Below, piece by piece: positions 11,656 through 23,466 of a stretch of DNA of 64,000 nucleotides (the first letter of the stretch is position 1; each line of letters starts with the position of its first letter). The notes under the pieces were generated by a model. The model saw only the letters and a list, made by a program, of their open reading frames with translations, searched no databases and had not been told where the DNA came from. The DNA comes from Actinernus sp. WN-2022. Taxonomy: Eukaryota; Cnidaria; Anthozoa; Actiniaria; Actinernidae. The DNA is taken from NCBI GenBank assembly GCA_030867875.1, contig JAOWCC010000655.1, positions 6,363,083 to 6,427,082 of the forward strand, in the 5' to 3' direction. The position numbers and the translations under genes are program-made.

Positions 11656-14358
11656 GTTGTTACTCAGACCGCAACATGTTGCTATGGATACATTGCTTCA
11701 AAATTCCGCTGACCACCAAAAAATGTGCACTCGAAGAAAGGCAAGTGTGAACACCTAAATCGGGTATGATCGATTCAGACCGGTCTGGACCGATCTAAGT
11801 GTCAACATAATCGGTTTGGTTGGGATCGATTCAAAAGTGAATCGATTCAGAGCGGTCTAGATGTGAACACGGCCTATGTTGCCGTGCAATTAGCAAACAG
11901 AGTGAGATTAATACAATCGCATAGTTAATTCAAGTTCTTTGATTAATTTGTTTTCTTGCCATTTCTTGTACAGATTTTTCTGATAGTGGTGAATTTTTCA
12001 TCGGAAAACGGAAAGGTAGCGAGGTTGCTTGTTAGAATAATTATTTCTACTCTTTCCAAGTCCATGTTTGCCACTGCTTTCTTAAAGTACAGTTCAGGGA
12101 GTACTTTTTTTTCTCGGAAAGCATGAGACCGTCTTCATTCTTGCTTGAATATTTACATCCACAACAAGATTTTGCCAGAATTAAATTGAGTTGATGGCAA
12201 ATTTCCACAGGACAGGCGCTGGTATAGAGCTTCTCATTAAAACTTAGCAAGCAAGTCTATCTTTTCAACTAAGTGAATTGAAGTTCACCCTATCACAATT
12301 TTACACCCTACTTTCAAGATTGATGGTATTGCACCCCATGGTGCAATCTAAAAGGTTCTAACCTAACCTAATTGCCATTGGTTTTTCATGATCCCTATTT
12401 ACACTATGAGTCATTTATTTACCTACTGCGTGCTAAAGTGAAACGCATTTCATGGCGAATTAACGTACCGTATGTTTACCCTTCTTGATCCCCTTCCAAC
12501 AATAAACCATTCAAACCATTAGCCACCCGATGTCATCATCGCTTGAGAGTGGATTTGAGGTGGAGGGGTGGTTGGAAAATACCGGCTATGATGTCATCGG
12601 GGTATCGCAAGAGAACGATAAGGTGCCGGAGAGAACAATGGATATACCGGCGTGATTAACTCATAAGAGGGAACAATAGGGTGGAAGTTACGTCACACGA
12701 GAACAATAGAGCGCCGCAGAGAACAATACGGCGCTGGGCGCAGAACTCTCATTTATTTTCTACTACTAGAAGCGAGATAAATTAAAGCTAGGCGAGCGAG
12801 GAAGAACTATGATAAACGAGAAGGAAATACGAAGGAACAAACGACTGAAGCAAAGGGAGTTACGAAGCTTTGCAATGCTAAGCGACTTACTAAGCATTCG
12901 TAAAAAGTTCAAACAAACTAAATAAACTATACAAATTTACCTCGGCCTCGACGACAGGATCTGGGTCAAGTGCTGGATCATCAGCACCAACTTCAGTGCC
13001 AGGAACCGGAGGAAGAGCTTCAACCATAATGTTGCTGGTGACGGTTGACGGGTACAGAGCGAAAATCTACCCTCCACGGAATGCCGACAAACATAAAGAA
13101 ACAAGCCAGGTTGAGGTATATGAAGCAGAGGGCCGTAAAGCATCATGCCAGCCTAACTACGATGGAATTCGAGGATTTGAACAGAATGTGTGATGCTCTA
13201 ATTATATATGCAGTGAGAATAGTGTAATTTCTGCACCTAATGATCACTCATTACAAATACATGTATACTGTAAAACATAGATGCTTTATTTATTCGATCC
13301 ATACAGTTTAATTCCACGCTTGCAGTCCTCTAAACTCGGGGATTATCGTGGTACTTTAAAAGTAACGTTAATTAGAAGCACGTGATCATGAATGCTGACA
13401 GAGTGGGGCGAGAATACTGAAGAAACTGCGTTGAGCACAACAAAATAAATATGGCAGAGTATTGCAAGGACATCATGTGAATCCCAAAAGATCAAATGAA
13501 ACTACACGTATTTTAACTTTGCCAGTATGGGTATGTATTGTCCCTGATACTTGGAAAGGAAAGGAAGAACACATCAAGGAAATACTACGAAAAGATGAAG
13601 TACTTGTAGTTTATTATTTCCCGTTTCATACTTGTTTTCTTCGCTTGTGTGCCGTTATAATTATGTCATGTCTCAGTTTGGAATTGTTATCGAAGTGACT
13701 TTCAGTTGGTATCGAAATGTCTCGAGTTGGTATTGATATGGCTTGTATCGAAACGACCCTTAAGACAATCTGCACTCCAATATATAGTTTCAACCACCTG
13801 TGTAATTCATTTTAGCTACACATACACACTGGCTGAGTTCAGCACGTTGGCTGAGTCCGTACCATAGCTAGTTCAGCATGCTGGCGGGTGTTGTGTTTTG
13901 ACGAAGAGATGTGATGCATGTCGACGATTTAACTCAACATTTGAGCACTAGAAACGCTACTTGTGAAGTACGGCATTCTCTAATAATAACTTTACTTAAA
14001 CTGACAAGAGCGATCAGCTAATCGAAAATTATTAGCTGGTATCAACCAGTGACTAGTAGGCTTTTACAGGCTTTTAACCGGTGACCAGTGAGGCTTTTAC
14101 AGATAATTCCTAAACATATTGAAGAAAACGTACCGCAATATGGAAACATGAGTAATAAAAACACTAAGTTGAAGGAAACAAACCCAGAGATCAAGATGGC
14201 AGCCAAATCGGCACTCATCCGATAGAAAGAAAGAAACCAAATCTCTATTTTTTACTGGCATACATGACCACGGGCAACCAAACGAAAGATTGGTTTTACG
14301 TTCTCCCACAACATGCAGCAGCTCGCAGTGAATTACAAAAGTTGTAGCCTATGATAGT
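11656..14358. other. 2.7-kb non-coding stretch
   Basis: No reading frame here has a recognisable domain. Features seen: a short palindrome around CACCCCATGGTG near 12335, loosely repeated GAGAACAATA-type units at 12600-12735, and a repeated GGCTTTTACAG motif at about 14060-14100. Overlapping open frames near 12940-13230 on both strands have no family signature. Confidence 0.5.
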
Positions 14359-14360
14359 TA

Positions 14361-15414
14361 CAGTACCGCCTGGAACTATATGTACATTTATCGCGAGCAA
14401 ATCGCGATGAGATCGCGATCAATGACCGCGGTCTGCTCGCACCTTGCTCGCGATCTGAACGCACCTTGCTCGCGATCTGAACGCACCTTGCTCGCGATCT
14501 GAACGCACCTTGCTCGCGATGTGACCGCGATCAACTGTGTTTGAGATGGAAATGATCGCAGTTACGTTCATCGGACATTAGATTTTACGTATACATTTAC
14601 CCGAGCCCTTGCGAAACGTTTTACAATTTCTTCCCTTGACAAAAAACCATTAAGGTAAAAACAAAAAGCTCAATATTACAATTTATATGAAGAAGTACTT
14701 TATTTTATTTATTTATTTATTTATTTACTTCGGCCATAATAGAAGAATGATACAAAATAGAATAAAGTGAAATATACAACAAACAAAACATAGAGGCCAG
14801 GAGAACCAGCACGGCGTTAGCCAATTACGTTGGTTTCCTATGAAAAATAAAATTACAATAAATGATCTAATTACAATACTTATTTCAACCTAAAAGCAGC
14901 ATTTGAGAGGTGCGGTTAACTATCTTGCCTGGTGACATTTCATACATACAGACTTCCAAGACCTAGGGTTCTCGATGTCAAATACAGAAGTGATGGCAGA
15001 CACGTAATATTTAAATAGCAATGATCTAAACTTAGGTAAAGAGATATCTGATTTACGCAGTTCGTGTGGAAGTGTATTCCAAGTTCGGGAAGCTCTTATA
15101 AAATAACTATTTTGGTAACACAGGGAATCTGATAAGTAATAAGATTGAGTGAGTTATCCATCGAACGTAGAGAGATGCTTAAATTCACCCTGTTTACAAG
15201 CTTTGGCAAAACATCTGGAGCTAAAGTTACTAGACCGTGTTTCGCCTTGAGTTTACTTGAGAGTAAACTGTCGCTGGTTAGAACGGATCATAAAAGTTGA
15301 CGACCATTCCTACATGTATCGAGCGAGCAAGGTGTGAGCAGATCGCGGTCAGTACACGCGATTTGATCGCGACTCGATCGCGATCAAATGTACCTATAGT
15401 TCCAGGCGGTACTG
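14361..15414. mobile_element. Non-autonomous TA-target DNA transposon, CAGTACCGCC family, copy A
   Basis: The ends are inverted: CAGTACCGCCTGGAACTATA on the left and TATAGTTCCAGGCGGTACTG on the right, flanked by TA on both sides (14359-14360 and 15415-15416). Just inside the left end are tandem units of about 22 bp built from GCTCGCGATCTGAACGCACC (roughly 14441-14520). The right end has related CGCGATCAAAT and GCGAGCAAGG sequence. TA duplication and a CAGT start fit the Tc1/mariner/pogo group. No transposase lies between the ends. The interior matches copy B at 39617-42248 up to about 14700 and again from 15255, with a LINE tail inserted between. Confidence 0.85.
14702..15250 (-). mobile_element. 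3' end of a LINE inserted in copy A
   Basis: Read on the minus strand, the segment ends with a (TAAA)n-like tail (TTTATTTATT repeats at 14701-14727 on +). It encodes a degraded RT C-terminus with WNTLPHELRKSD, the W-N-x-L-P motif typical of LINE ORF2 ends. Copy B of the host transposon lacks this block: its sequence passes directly from AGTACTTT to AGAGTAAACTG. The insertion is therefore younger than copy A. A short ACTT is seen on each side, but the target duplication is not clean. Confidence 0.7.
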
Positions 15415-15416
15415 TA

Positions 15417-16319
15417 AGTTGCCCAATGAGTATTTTTGTGGCATGTGGAAATATTACCAAATGAATAATATAATATCTTTCCTTTTTGTCGTTACGGGCC
15501 AACCATTTACATACATTTAACTCATCATTCCATCTATTCTCATACGTGCTTTCTTCCTTAAGGCTCCTGTGCAATGTGTTCTTTTACTTTTTCCTCTTCT
15601 TAATCGTGCTGTACTCTAGCATTCTTTTGTGTTTCCTTTTCAATCACGTTTCCTTCCACTTCCTTACTTTCATCCACACTTTGTTTCCAGTCTTGAGATA
15701 CGTTTTTCTAGTCAGTTTTGCATTAATGAACGTTCTGTGACATGGTTTCTTTCTTTTCTGTTTTAATTTGTTGTTCTAGTGATTGGTTTATTCCTCTCTG
15801 CACCACTTCCTTTCTCCCTTCAGTTTGTTTATTGTCAACGGAAACTTTTCTCGCAAGTGCAAGAACACATGGTCATTTTTCCTCTCCCCCCACCCCGCGT
15901 TGATCATAAAAAAGAAGGGCTTTTGAAAACGCTATTTCCGAGTATGAAAAAAGACTGACCTCTCCTCTTTTCTTGACCTCTTTTCTTATGAAAAGTGCAC
16001 CTACAATTCTTCCTTGGGGACTGTGTCGCTTTCCTCGCCCTCGCAATATTGTTTTTTCATCGACGTTAGGATTATGTTAGTCGATAACCAGGTCTTTCCC
16101 AATAGCCCAGTTTACGGTTCATGCGCAGTAGTACAAATCCTTTGTTTATCTGGCGGGCGACCAGATGTTAGCCAATGGTGGCTCGCCAGGTGAAACAAAA
16201 GACATGAACAACTGCGCATGAACCGTAAACTGGTCTATTTGTTTGGCCAAGACCGTAAATCAGTTTCAACATCACCTTCGTACAATGACAAACTTGCCAC
16301 GGGATTTTACAGAAAAAAC
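15417..16319. other. Non-coding stretch between two elements
   Basis: T- and C-rich sequence with no supported gene. A 127-bp fold-back element sits at 16107-16233. The open frame near 15486-15740 is low-complexity and hydrophobic, with no family match recognised. Confidence 0.4.
16107..16233. repeat. 127-bp fold-back MITE
   Basis: CCAGTTTACGGTTCATGCGC at the left end is the reverse complement of GCGCATGAACCGTAAACTGG at the right end. The inner arms TTTATCTGGCGGGCGACC and GGTGGCTCGCCAGGTGAA also pair. No coding capacity. Confidence 0.75.
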
Positions 16320-16831
16320 TTTAAAATACCGTACCTTCAAAAGGGTGTTGCCAAGGAAAGAGTAAAACCTTGGTACGTTCTCTCTTTTCCTCTGCATTGT
16401 CTTGGTTTCTCTTGCCACAGGCTGTACATGTTTGGCCCCAAGCTGCACAATTGTTCTTCCCTGGGCGGTGTTTACGGCCGCAATAATCACAGGGTTTTCC
16501 GGTTGGCTGCGTGTGCACGGAGTCAGATTTCCAGTTCTGTTGTTCTTGTTTGGGCCTCGACATCAGATTATTGGCCAGTCAGGCTGTTCACCTTTTCTTC
16601 CAGAGAAGAAGGTCGCTGAAGAATTGGCTGCACTGCCTCCTGGATCTTCACATTCACGCTTACTTCTGTTGCCTTCATTTCTTTCATAATCTCTTCCGTA
16701 GAGATCGCAATGTTCCCTCAACTATCCCAATACTGACGTTTAGCCTCTTCAGTTCTGCGTTATTGTCGCTTACCTCTTTTAACTTGGTTAGAATTTGACT
16801 AAACTCCAATACTGTTGAATTTGCAGGCATA
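16320..16831 (-). pseudogene. Gag-like fragment with zinc knuckle
   Basis: From an ATG at 16831 the minus strand reads a coiled-coil-like stretch containing SQILTKLKEVSDNNAELK, then breaks by frameshift and stops near 16690 and 16565. It resumes at GKPCDYCGRKHRPGKNNC and TCTACGKRN, a paired C-x2-C-x(3-4)-H/K-x4-C zinc-knuckle arrangement found in retrotransposon Gag proteins, which package element RNA. The fragment lies next to a possible LTR at 16854-17160. The Gypsy/Ty3 assignment is tentative because no polymerase remains. Confidence 0.5.
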
Positions 16832-16853
16832 GTTTAACTCTAGTAGTAGTAAC

Positions 16854-17160
16854 AGTGTAGTCCGGAGTAGTATAATGCTGAATAAAAGACAGGATCAACA
16901 TAATCGATGGCTTGTGTTTCGTATACCGGGATCACAAACTTGTTACTCAGGTCTTTGGCTGGCACGAATCAAGAATCGCAAAGTGTTTTTTTTGTGTCGC
17001 GAGTTTACTCAACACGTGACAGGGTCAACCAATCAGATTCTATATCGCTCAGGATGCTGCGGGTCATCTTATTTTTTCATTTAACTTCATTCGTGTGGAA
17101 AGCCTTCCAACAGGCTCCGCATATTTCAACTGGCGCCCTTGTCGGATTTTTACCTTGACA
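16854..17160 (-). repeat. Possible solo or 5' LTR
   Basis: Read on the minus strand, the block begins TGTCAAGGTAAAAATCC and ends CTCCGGACTACA, giving TG...CA ends, and it lies directly upstream of the gag-like frame. A GAATAAAAGAC stretch occurs near the end on the + strand. No second copy is in the window, so the boundaries are unproven. A TGGCGCCC string on + near 17132 could instead be a primer-binding site of a + strand element. Confidence 0.35.
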
Positions 17161-17399
17161 CGACGAACACCACATTAGTACACTTCACAGTTTTGCTGAA
17201 ACCAAAGGTTTCTTCGATGGAAATGGCAAGATGTTGAGTTTTTCTAGGACTTTGGAAGGAAATTTCTCACATTTTACGAAAAGATTAGGGATCAGCTGGC
17301 GCTGCTAACGCACGTGGCCTGACGTGGTGAAATATTTGTAAGTATAAAAACACACATAAAAATTACCAGATAAGATTTCATTTTTGCTATTTCATATTC

Positions 17400-18040
17400 G
17401 TTTCTGTCAAAAGGAATGGCATCAAATATAGCAGTAAATGGCTCAATTCCTGTTGTTCCAAGTTCCTCATCAATGGCTTTAGCCCGTGCTAAGGCCACAG
17501 CTGCTTCTTCCTCTAAGCGTAAGCTTTCTAACGTCCCCTCCTGGTCTCTTTTCCTTCTGGCCAAAGCCAGCTCTTTCTCATTTCTCTTCCTTTCTAAAAC
17601 AAGCTCCTCTTGTAGTATCCGAAATGCTGACTGATATTCTATCTGGGTTCTTATTTTATGGCTATAGACGACGCTCTTGTTTGCATTAAAGCAAACTAGC
17701 ACATGAGGTAAAATCCATTAAAGACAGCAAAATGGTCTGGTACTCAATGAAAGTAGATTGAACGTCACTTTATAGCTGAGCGGAGCAGTTCCACTGAATC
17801 GGGGATTTCTTGAAGTTTCGTGATAAAACTATTGTTTTCTCCCATATATTTTCCAATTTACCTCTATCTGACTGGAATCTATTTTCAATTACCTTTGCGG
17901 AAGGCTTGATAATCCTTATGGGACAAATCGATTCCACTTCGGGCTCTATGTCCTTTTCTCCTTCGCTGCTATGGCGGTGGCGGCCATTGTTATCTCCCAA
18001 AGTATCGGGATTTGAGTATGTTCCACTCTGAAGAAGGTTG
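17400..18040 (-). pseudogene. Coiled-coil exons of an unrecognised minus-strand gene
   Basis: Two exon-like blocks are open. The first starts after a CTTCTTCAG acceptor at about 18030 and contains the acidic stretch EGEKDIEPEVES and then NRFQSDRGKLENIWEK. The second (about 17640 to 17420), after an AACCCAG acceptor, is a charged coiled coil with LQEELVLERKRNEKEL and AVALARAKAIDEELG. Alternating Arg/Glu helices and Ala-Lys-Ala runs resemble N-terminal regions of BEL/Pao Gag-like proteins, but no catalytic domain is present. Together with exons at 18373-18519 and 18638-19356 this may be one decayed gene. Function not recognised. Confidence 0.4.
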
Positions 18041-18372
18041 AAGACGAGATGAAGGAGAGTCCCATAAACTTTGCAAAGCTTTAAACTTTACTGAAGTTAT
18101 TGCCAGACAGTAGTATGGCTGCAGCACCTTGGAGGTTATTGGACATTACATCATTTGTATCACCTTACTAAACAACACAGACTATAACCCTTATTTAATA
18201 GTCATGTGAACTAATTGAAAAATCCCGTTTTAGAATCTTGATAATTTAAGCAGTTTAAAGAAATTTAAACCAAATATAAAAATGGACCACAACATACATT
18301 TTGTAGCTACTGGATTTCTAACAACGGAAATATACATTCACCAGGATTTTTCTGATTTTCAGTAAGACTAAC

Positions 18373-18519
18373 CTCCTCTCTTTCCTTTTCTAATCTCTTT
18401 AACTCTGACTCTCGCCTGTTTAGAGAAGCTTGTTTTACCTTAGCATGTAATTCCAAGTGATAAACTTGGATCTTATAATCTTCGCATTTCGCCTTCAAAT
18501 GCTCCCTAGATTCGACCTA
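18373..18519 (-). CDS. Coiled-coil internal exon
   Basis: The exon is bounded by a good acceptor on the minus strand (TTTTCTTGTAG, at about 18520) and a donor (GAG then GTTAGT, near 18373). It encodes about 49 residues, including EHLKAKCEDYKIQVYHLEL and RRESELKRLEKEREE, a heptad-like charged helix. It lies between similar exons on the same strand and probably belongs to the same transcript. No family recognised. Confidence 0.45.
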
Positions 18520-18637
18520 CAAGAAAACAGCATTCACCCGTGATTGGAGCAGGTTTGGATTGAGTTTCGAGAGGAATCCGGTGATTACTTTTACTTAGCT
18601 TTTCTCTTTGGTGTGAAACATGTTTAATTCGTAATTA

Positions 18638-19356
18638 TCACCCAAATGAATCGAGTTCTAAACTAAAACCGAAAACGCAATCGTGCAAAATCTTCCCTTG
18701 TGACCAGCAGGGCACTTCCAGCGTATGATAGCACTGGTACCACATAGGGAATAGTCCATGGCTGTCTGGATATTTGCAGCTTCCTCCTAACTGCTGCAGT
18801 AAGAGATCAAGAGAACATATAATTTGTGTTCCTTTAATTAGACCAATTTCTTCCCAGTTTTGATATTCCTCATACCTCCTGGAGAACTTTAGATGTGGCC
18901 CATACTGTGGCACGTGCTTTGGAACAGATGGTGTTGGTGGTTTTATCTTACTGTGAACTTTCTTTCCCTGGGTGAACTGCAATTCACCAATGATATTAGT
19001 TGCATCAGCAACTGGTGGATCTGGAATGACTTCCAACAATGTAGAGCCCAGTTCATCACCTGCTGGTGTGTATGTTATTGGTGGTGGATCTGCTATGACT
19101 TGTGACAATGTTTCCAAGTTATCAGATGCTGGAGGTACTACTAGGAAGTCTGATAATTTGCTGGAGTCAAATCCTTCAGCAATGCTTTCATCTCCTTCCT
19201 CAAGTTTATCTTTCCTAAACAAGGAATGTTTAAAAATGTATGTAACTTCTCTATCAAGTCCTTTTCTCCTTTTCTTGGTTTTCTGTTAGTAGAACTGATA
19301 TTTTTAAAATGCTTATTGATAACAGCTATAAAGTTTGATCTGGAAAATACATCCAA
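18638..19356 (-). pseudogene. Fragment of a repeated cnidarian multi-exon protein
   Basis: Two frames join near 19215. The upstream part reads RKGEKDLIEKLHTFLNIPCL and the downstream part reads EEGDESIAEGFDSSKLSDFL, a Pro/Thr-rich linker, then LIKGTQIICSLDLLLQQ and a Cys/His-containing segment with GSCKYPDSHG and MWYQCYHTLEVP. The last block resembles a small zinc-binding module placed before the nuclease-like part of long cnidarian repeat proteins; this is recognition only. Upstream (19380-19450) is a CpG-rich patch with an ATTGGCCG (CCAAT) box that could be the promoter. The frameshift suggests decay. Confidence 0.4.
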
Positions 19357-19691
19357 TTATAATATGACAGGAGCTACTTCCGGTCAAATGGCGCGCGCTG
19401 ATTGGCCGTTTAGCGGGCGGAATTCTCCCGTAATGCCCACGGGCAATACGGATTTTCCCGCTGCAGTGTTTGTGTACACGAACCGGTCGAATTAAACCTT
19501 AAAAAGTTAAAACAAAATATGCCATATAATAAACACCTTATTAACCTCGCTTGCTCGGTCTGTACAGAGAAATATCAGACCTCACGCTCGGTTAATAAGT
19601 AGTTATTCATTGCCATGCATAACATTGTAACATGTATATGTTCAATACATATTTTCATCATAAAAGCAATAGACCACCAGCAAAATAAACT

Positions 19692-20142
19692 ACTTGAAGG
19701 GCTCCATACGAGAACAGAGTAAGTGACTTTAAATGATCAAGTTCTCAATTCTCCCATTGAAAACAAAGAACATCAGGATAAATATTTAATATTAGCCTCC
19801 TATGCACTCCAAAACTCTCTCACCATTAATGCCTGCTCAACTGAGGAGCAAAGTCCAGGAGGTTGACCTTCACCTTGAGCTTCTCTTCTTAATTTTCATG
19901 AGAAATAAGCAAAGGTCAATGGCCCATGTTAATACAACCCTTGACATTGGTTGATTGTAGACAATCAATCAAACCTGATTGGCTCTTGCGAAACAGGGGA
20001 ATGGAATGTACTGCTTGGTTGAGCAGGCATTAGTGGGGAGAATTTTGCAGTGACATTAAGAATGGCTGCAAAGGAGGCTAGAAGAATATGAGATTTGATC
20101 AAAAGTCACTTACTCTGTTCTTGCATGGATCCCTTCACTTGC
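19692..20142. repeat. 450-bp fold-back element, GAAGGG...GATCAA family
   Basis: The left arm ACTTGAAGGGCTCCATACG continues to AGAACAGAGTAAGTGACTTT. It is matched in reverse at the right end by AAAGTCACTTACTCTGTTC and GGATCCCTTCACTTG. An inner pair, ATGCCTGCTCAACTGAGG near 19830 and GTTGAGCAGGCATTAG near 20018, extends the palindrome. Related single or paired arms occur at 37517 and 44996-45106. It has no coding capacity. Confidence 0.75.
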
Positions 20143-21797
20143 TTAAAGCAGGTTTTGATTTTTAAGTATTTATTGTATTCTCCCTGCCTCACGTACGTAC
20201 GCATGCTTTATTTTGCAGTTAACAGAAATATGAGGCAATGAATTTGGCTCAATTTCAATCATGCTAGCCATATCATTTTAGTCATGAGAAACATTTAAAT
20301 TATTTACAAATTAAGCAAACATAATTTTTACCAACCACAAAATCTCTTCCTCTTCACTTTAACTCTCATCATGCTGTTTATCTAGGTCATCATGCAGCTC
20401 ATATGAGCTGCTTCTAATTTGTCGCTGTAATGATATAAATACATAACAACCAAATTCAAAAATATAATTTATACCATACATAATGAGCTCACACCATAGT
20501 GCAGGTGCTAGACAGGATAATGTACAGTATTTTCAAATGACTTCCATTAACTTTGAAAGTAGCTACATTGTATGCCCTAGAAATACTAGAAGTATGGCAT
20601 AATGAAGGACTCTGGAGGTTGCCGACTTCTGTTGAAACCACTGGACTTCTAAACAGTATTATTAGATTGTACTACCATATAAACAGAAAATTACATGGTG
20701 GCTCTCTGTTCACTGGTGAAATATGTATGCTACAATGCAAGTAATATCGTCTACTATTTATAACAAAAAAACATCATGGCATCAATTATTGAATGAAAAT
20801 GCATGAGAACTACTCACATGGCATCAATCATTGAATGAAAATGCATGAGAACTACTCACATGGCATCAAAAGGTAATGAAGACACACTTGACACATCATC
20901 TTCACTAGAGCTTGGGGAGGTATCCAAGTCATTAGGCCTTTCACAGAACCATCTGGCTGTACCATGTACGAATGTTCTCCAACACTCTGCACACTCACAT
21001 CTTCGCTTAGCCCAGTAATGTCAATGGTGGTTGATCTGATAATAAATCAGTAAGTGATGTACAGTGTAAGATACAGGTATTATTTTTAACTAACATACCC
21101 TCGAACATTATTGTAATTGTGCCGTTATTTATAAAATAAGCTTAGAAATTGCTCAAGTAAGTTACACTGTGACAGTAGTTTAAATAAATTGAGCCATATT
21201 TGTGATTTGACCAATAAAACATATTAAAATAATATCACTAAGTCTTATTATCGTTGAAAATATAGCAAATTTCATGTAGTTTTAAATTAAAATACACTAC
21301 TCATTGACTGGCATTTCAAGCTCCATAGCAGCAGTATCACTTGGTTTTCGAATTAGAGTTGAAGTCAAAGGACCTTTAAATGGAATACATGCTTTGTGTT
21401 ACGAAATGAAGTCTCCTTGTTACAAGTAAAATCAATAAACGGATCCCGATGAACTTATAAGACAACAAAGTGAAGAAAACATAGCAGGATCACGATTTAC
21501 GATAAACATGAGCTATTAAAATATCACGCTGCTGTCTACAAAATCAGTCAAACAAAATGTTAAAACCCGTTTCACATAAAGCAACATCCAATGGTTTGAA
21601 TAAAACTGTGTTTTCACACACGCACACACACACAATGACACAAAGTACTGGAAAAAAATAAAATCACACCATCATGTTCACGTATTGCTCGTTTTCTTGG
21701 CTTTGGTCCACTTTGCAGGCGCGTGGCTTACATTGTTCTATTAAAAAAGAGCGTGAAAAACGTTGTAATTCCTAATTAACACAGTAAGCGCTTGGGA
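20143..21797. other. Intron-like stretch with one possible exon
   Basis: Mostly AT-rich and non-coding. At about 20870-21040 on the minus strand a frame reads TIDITGLSEDVSVQSVGEHS with PDGSVKG; an alternative frame is also open, so this is only a possible exon of the gene starting near 22122. A 48-bp tandem duplication around CATCAATYATTGAATGAAAA lies at about 20776-20862. A CA-repeat sits at about 21618-21633. Confidence 0.35.
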
Positions 21798-22122
21798 TCA
21801 ATGGATTGAGATAATATCAAGCTTCATACCTGTGCTAAGACTTGTTTGCTCTTCGAGTTCGTGCATCCAGCGATAGAGATGGGAAGTGAAAGCGGAATCA
21901 GTCGGAAAAAACACCTTAATTCGCTCCCATCCAGGAAGAGTGTATTCTAAAATCCATCCAGATCCTCTCGTGGTATTTCTGCCAGTCCTTAACCCTGGTT
22001 TTGATGCCAGAATAGTATTTCTTCCTTCCGCTACCACTTCGGCTGCTGCCATGTTTTCTGTCATTGTCAGTCCCAGAATTGCTTGCTGACATATTTCGAT
22101 AATTTTTCAAAGCTAAAGCCAA
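21798..22122 (-). pseudogene. First exon of a repeated cnidarian protein, frameshifted
   Basis: Starting at an ATG near 22091, one frame reads SGSGRKKYYSGIKTRVKD and YHERIWMDFRIHSSW. A one-base shift near 21930 then moves the open frame to ERIKVFFPTDSAFTSHLYRW and HELEEQTS. The two halves together resemble the start of long cnidarian repeat proteins in which a basic R-K-x-Y-Y-S-G-x-K block precedes a W-x-x-L...F-A-x-H-L helix. A CpG-rich patch (GTCACGCATGCGCAGTTC, near 22254) lies upstream as a possible promoter. The gene may continue to 18638. Confidence 0.4.
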
Positions 22123-22733
22123 AATAACTACATTTCCAAGTAGCTTGAAATACCTTCTAAATAAGAACGAGACTAGCTAACAGGATTCCAATGATTACCG
22201 CAGATTCAAATGATGCTTCGATTTCACCCCCAAACTTAAATGAATCTTAAAAAGTCACGCATGCGCAGTTCAGTTCGTTCAGCTGACAGAGTTCCTTTAA
22301 ATAACAGAAAACATGATTTTGTTTGGTGGCTGGGTTGTGCTAAGTGTATATACTTCCACAAGCATCACATGCAAACAGTCTCTTCTCGCAATAAATTATA
22401 TCTTGTCACAAATGAGAGAGTAAAAAGACAGTTGTTTGTTAACCACCTATATTTCGCCCATATAGAATGGTCTTCATCAGGGTGAATGAAAAGAAAAACC
22501 ATTAAAATTCAAGCGTGATGAAAACATGCATTATAGAATGTGGTTTACGAAAAATAATGTGCGCGAGCAAATAACCTAATGGAAAACTGAGCCACCCAGG
22601 TCGCAGATTTAATTAAAGTTAGCTGTGAAGTTCATATGCTTTTCTAATACACTCCAAAAGATTGTAATACAATGAACATTATGTCAAACGAAACTTCCAT
22701 ATTTCTTGATAAAATTGTTAAAAACTATTTAAT
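22123..22733. other. Non-coding stretch
   Basis: No supported gene. It contains the CpG-rich candidate promoter near 22254 and AT-rich sequence that would be the 3' flank of the gene at 22734-23466. Confidence 0.4.
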
Positions 22734-23466
22734 TTAAGATCTGTACCTTCCTTCTCCCTTGTACTGAGTTACAAGACCCCCAATGATTTTCTGAAATTCG
22801 TTCAGCTGGCAATTTGCATATTGAGCATCCCTAGAGGTCTTGTACATTTCAAATAGTGCCTTTTTAATCTCAGGCACTAGCTGTTTATGCTGCTCCTCAG
22901 ACAGTTGTGGTTTGCAAGCCTTGTCCTTGTCGCCACATGCTTGTGGTAACTGACATTGGTTTTCGGCTATTTTTGAATTCCCTGCAAAAACATAACCAGA
23001 CTCGTTTGAAGCTGTGAAGTTGATTCATTCATTTTTATTTTATAAAACAGTTTCAAAATGTCTTTTATCTGTAAAGACTTTTCTTCAAGTTTCAGGTTTG
23101 GGCATTGTTTGATTACTATTTACAGTAAATGTTGTTGGTATTAACTATGAAATGTGCCTAATTTCCTAAACATTATCCTGACAAAGTTACCCTTGAGACA
23201 ATGCAGGTTAATTGCCATTTTTCCTCTTGGTTTACATGTAATGCAAGAGTCCAGGTTTACAGCACTGGCTACACGATTCTGATCTTCATAGATCACTGAT
23301 AATGCTAATCTCATGTCTTTGCATTACACATACTTATTTTCTATGTACCTTTAGATAAACCATCTAGGGCACTTCCTAGCTGTAATAAGCAGCAGAATGG
23401 TATCTCCATTTGTTGGACAACACCATAGTTTTTAGCTAGGAGCTTTAGGTCTGACACCGTTTTAAA
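22734..23466 (-). CDS. Two terminal exons of an unrecognised gene
   Basis: On the minus strand an acceptor (TTTCTTATTTCAG) precedes an exon at 23466-23349 that reads FKTVSDLKLLAKNYGVV and ends with a GGTACAT donor. After a 367-bp intron an acceptor TTTTTGCAG at 22982 starts an exon at 22981-22734, with LPQACGDKDKACKPQLSEEQ and FQKIIGGLVTQYKGEG, then a stop. The exon ends are in matching phase (1 + 2 bases), and both exons are free of stops, so this is likely a functional or recently functional gene end. The encoded part is helical, with paired cysteines. Earlier exons were not found within 1 kb upstream. The family was not recognised. Confidence 0.55.

Noticed and set aside
12937..13227. Overlapping frames on both strands
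   Set aside because: No motif, short, mutually antisense, and without splice or promoter support.
16272..16619. + strand frame opposite the gag-like fragment
   Set aside because: Shadow of the minus-strand zinc-knuckle frame and the adjoining fold-back; no domain.
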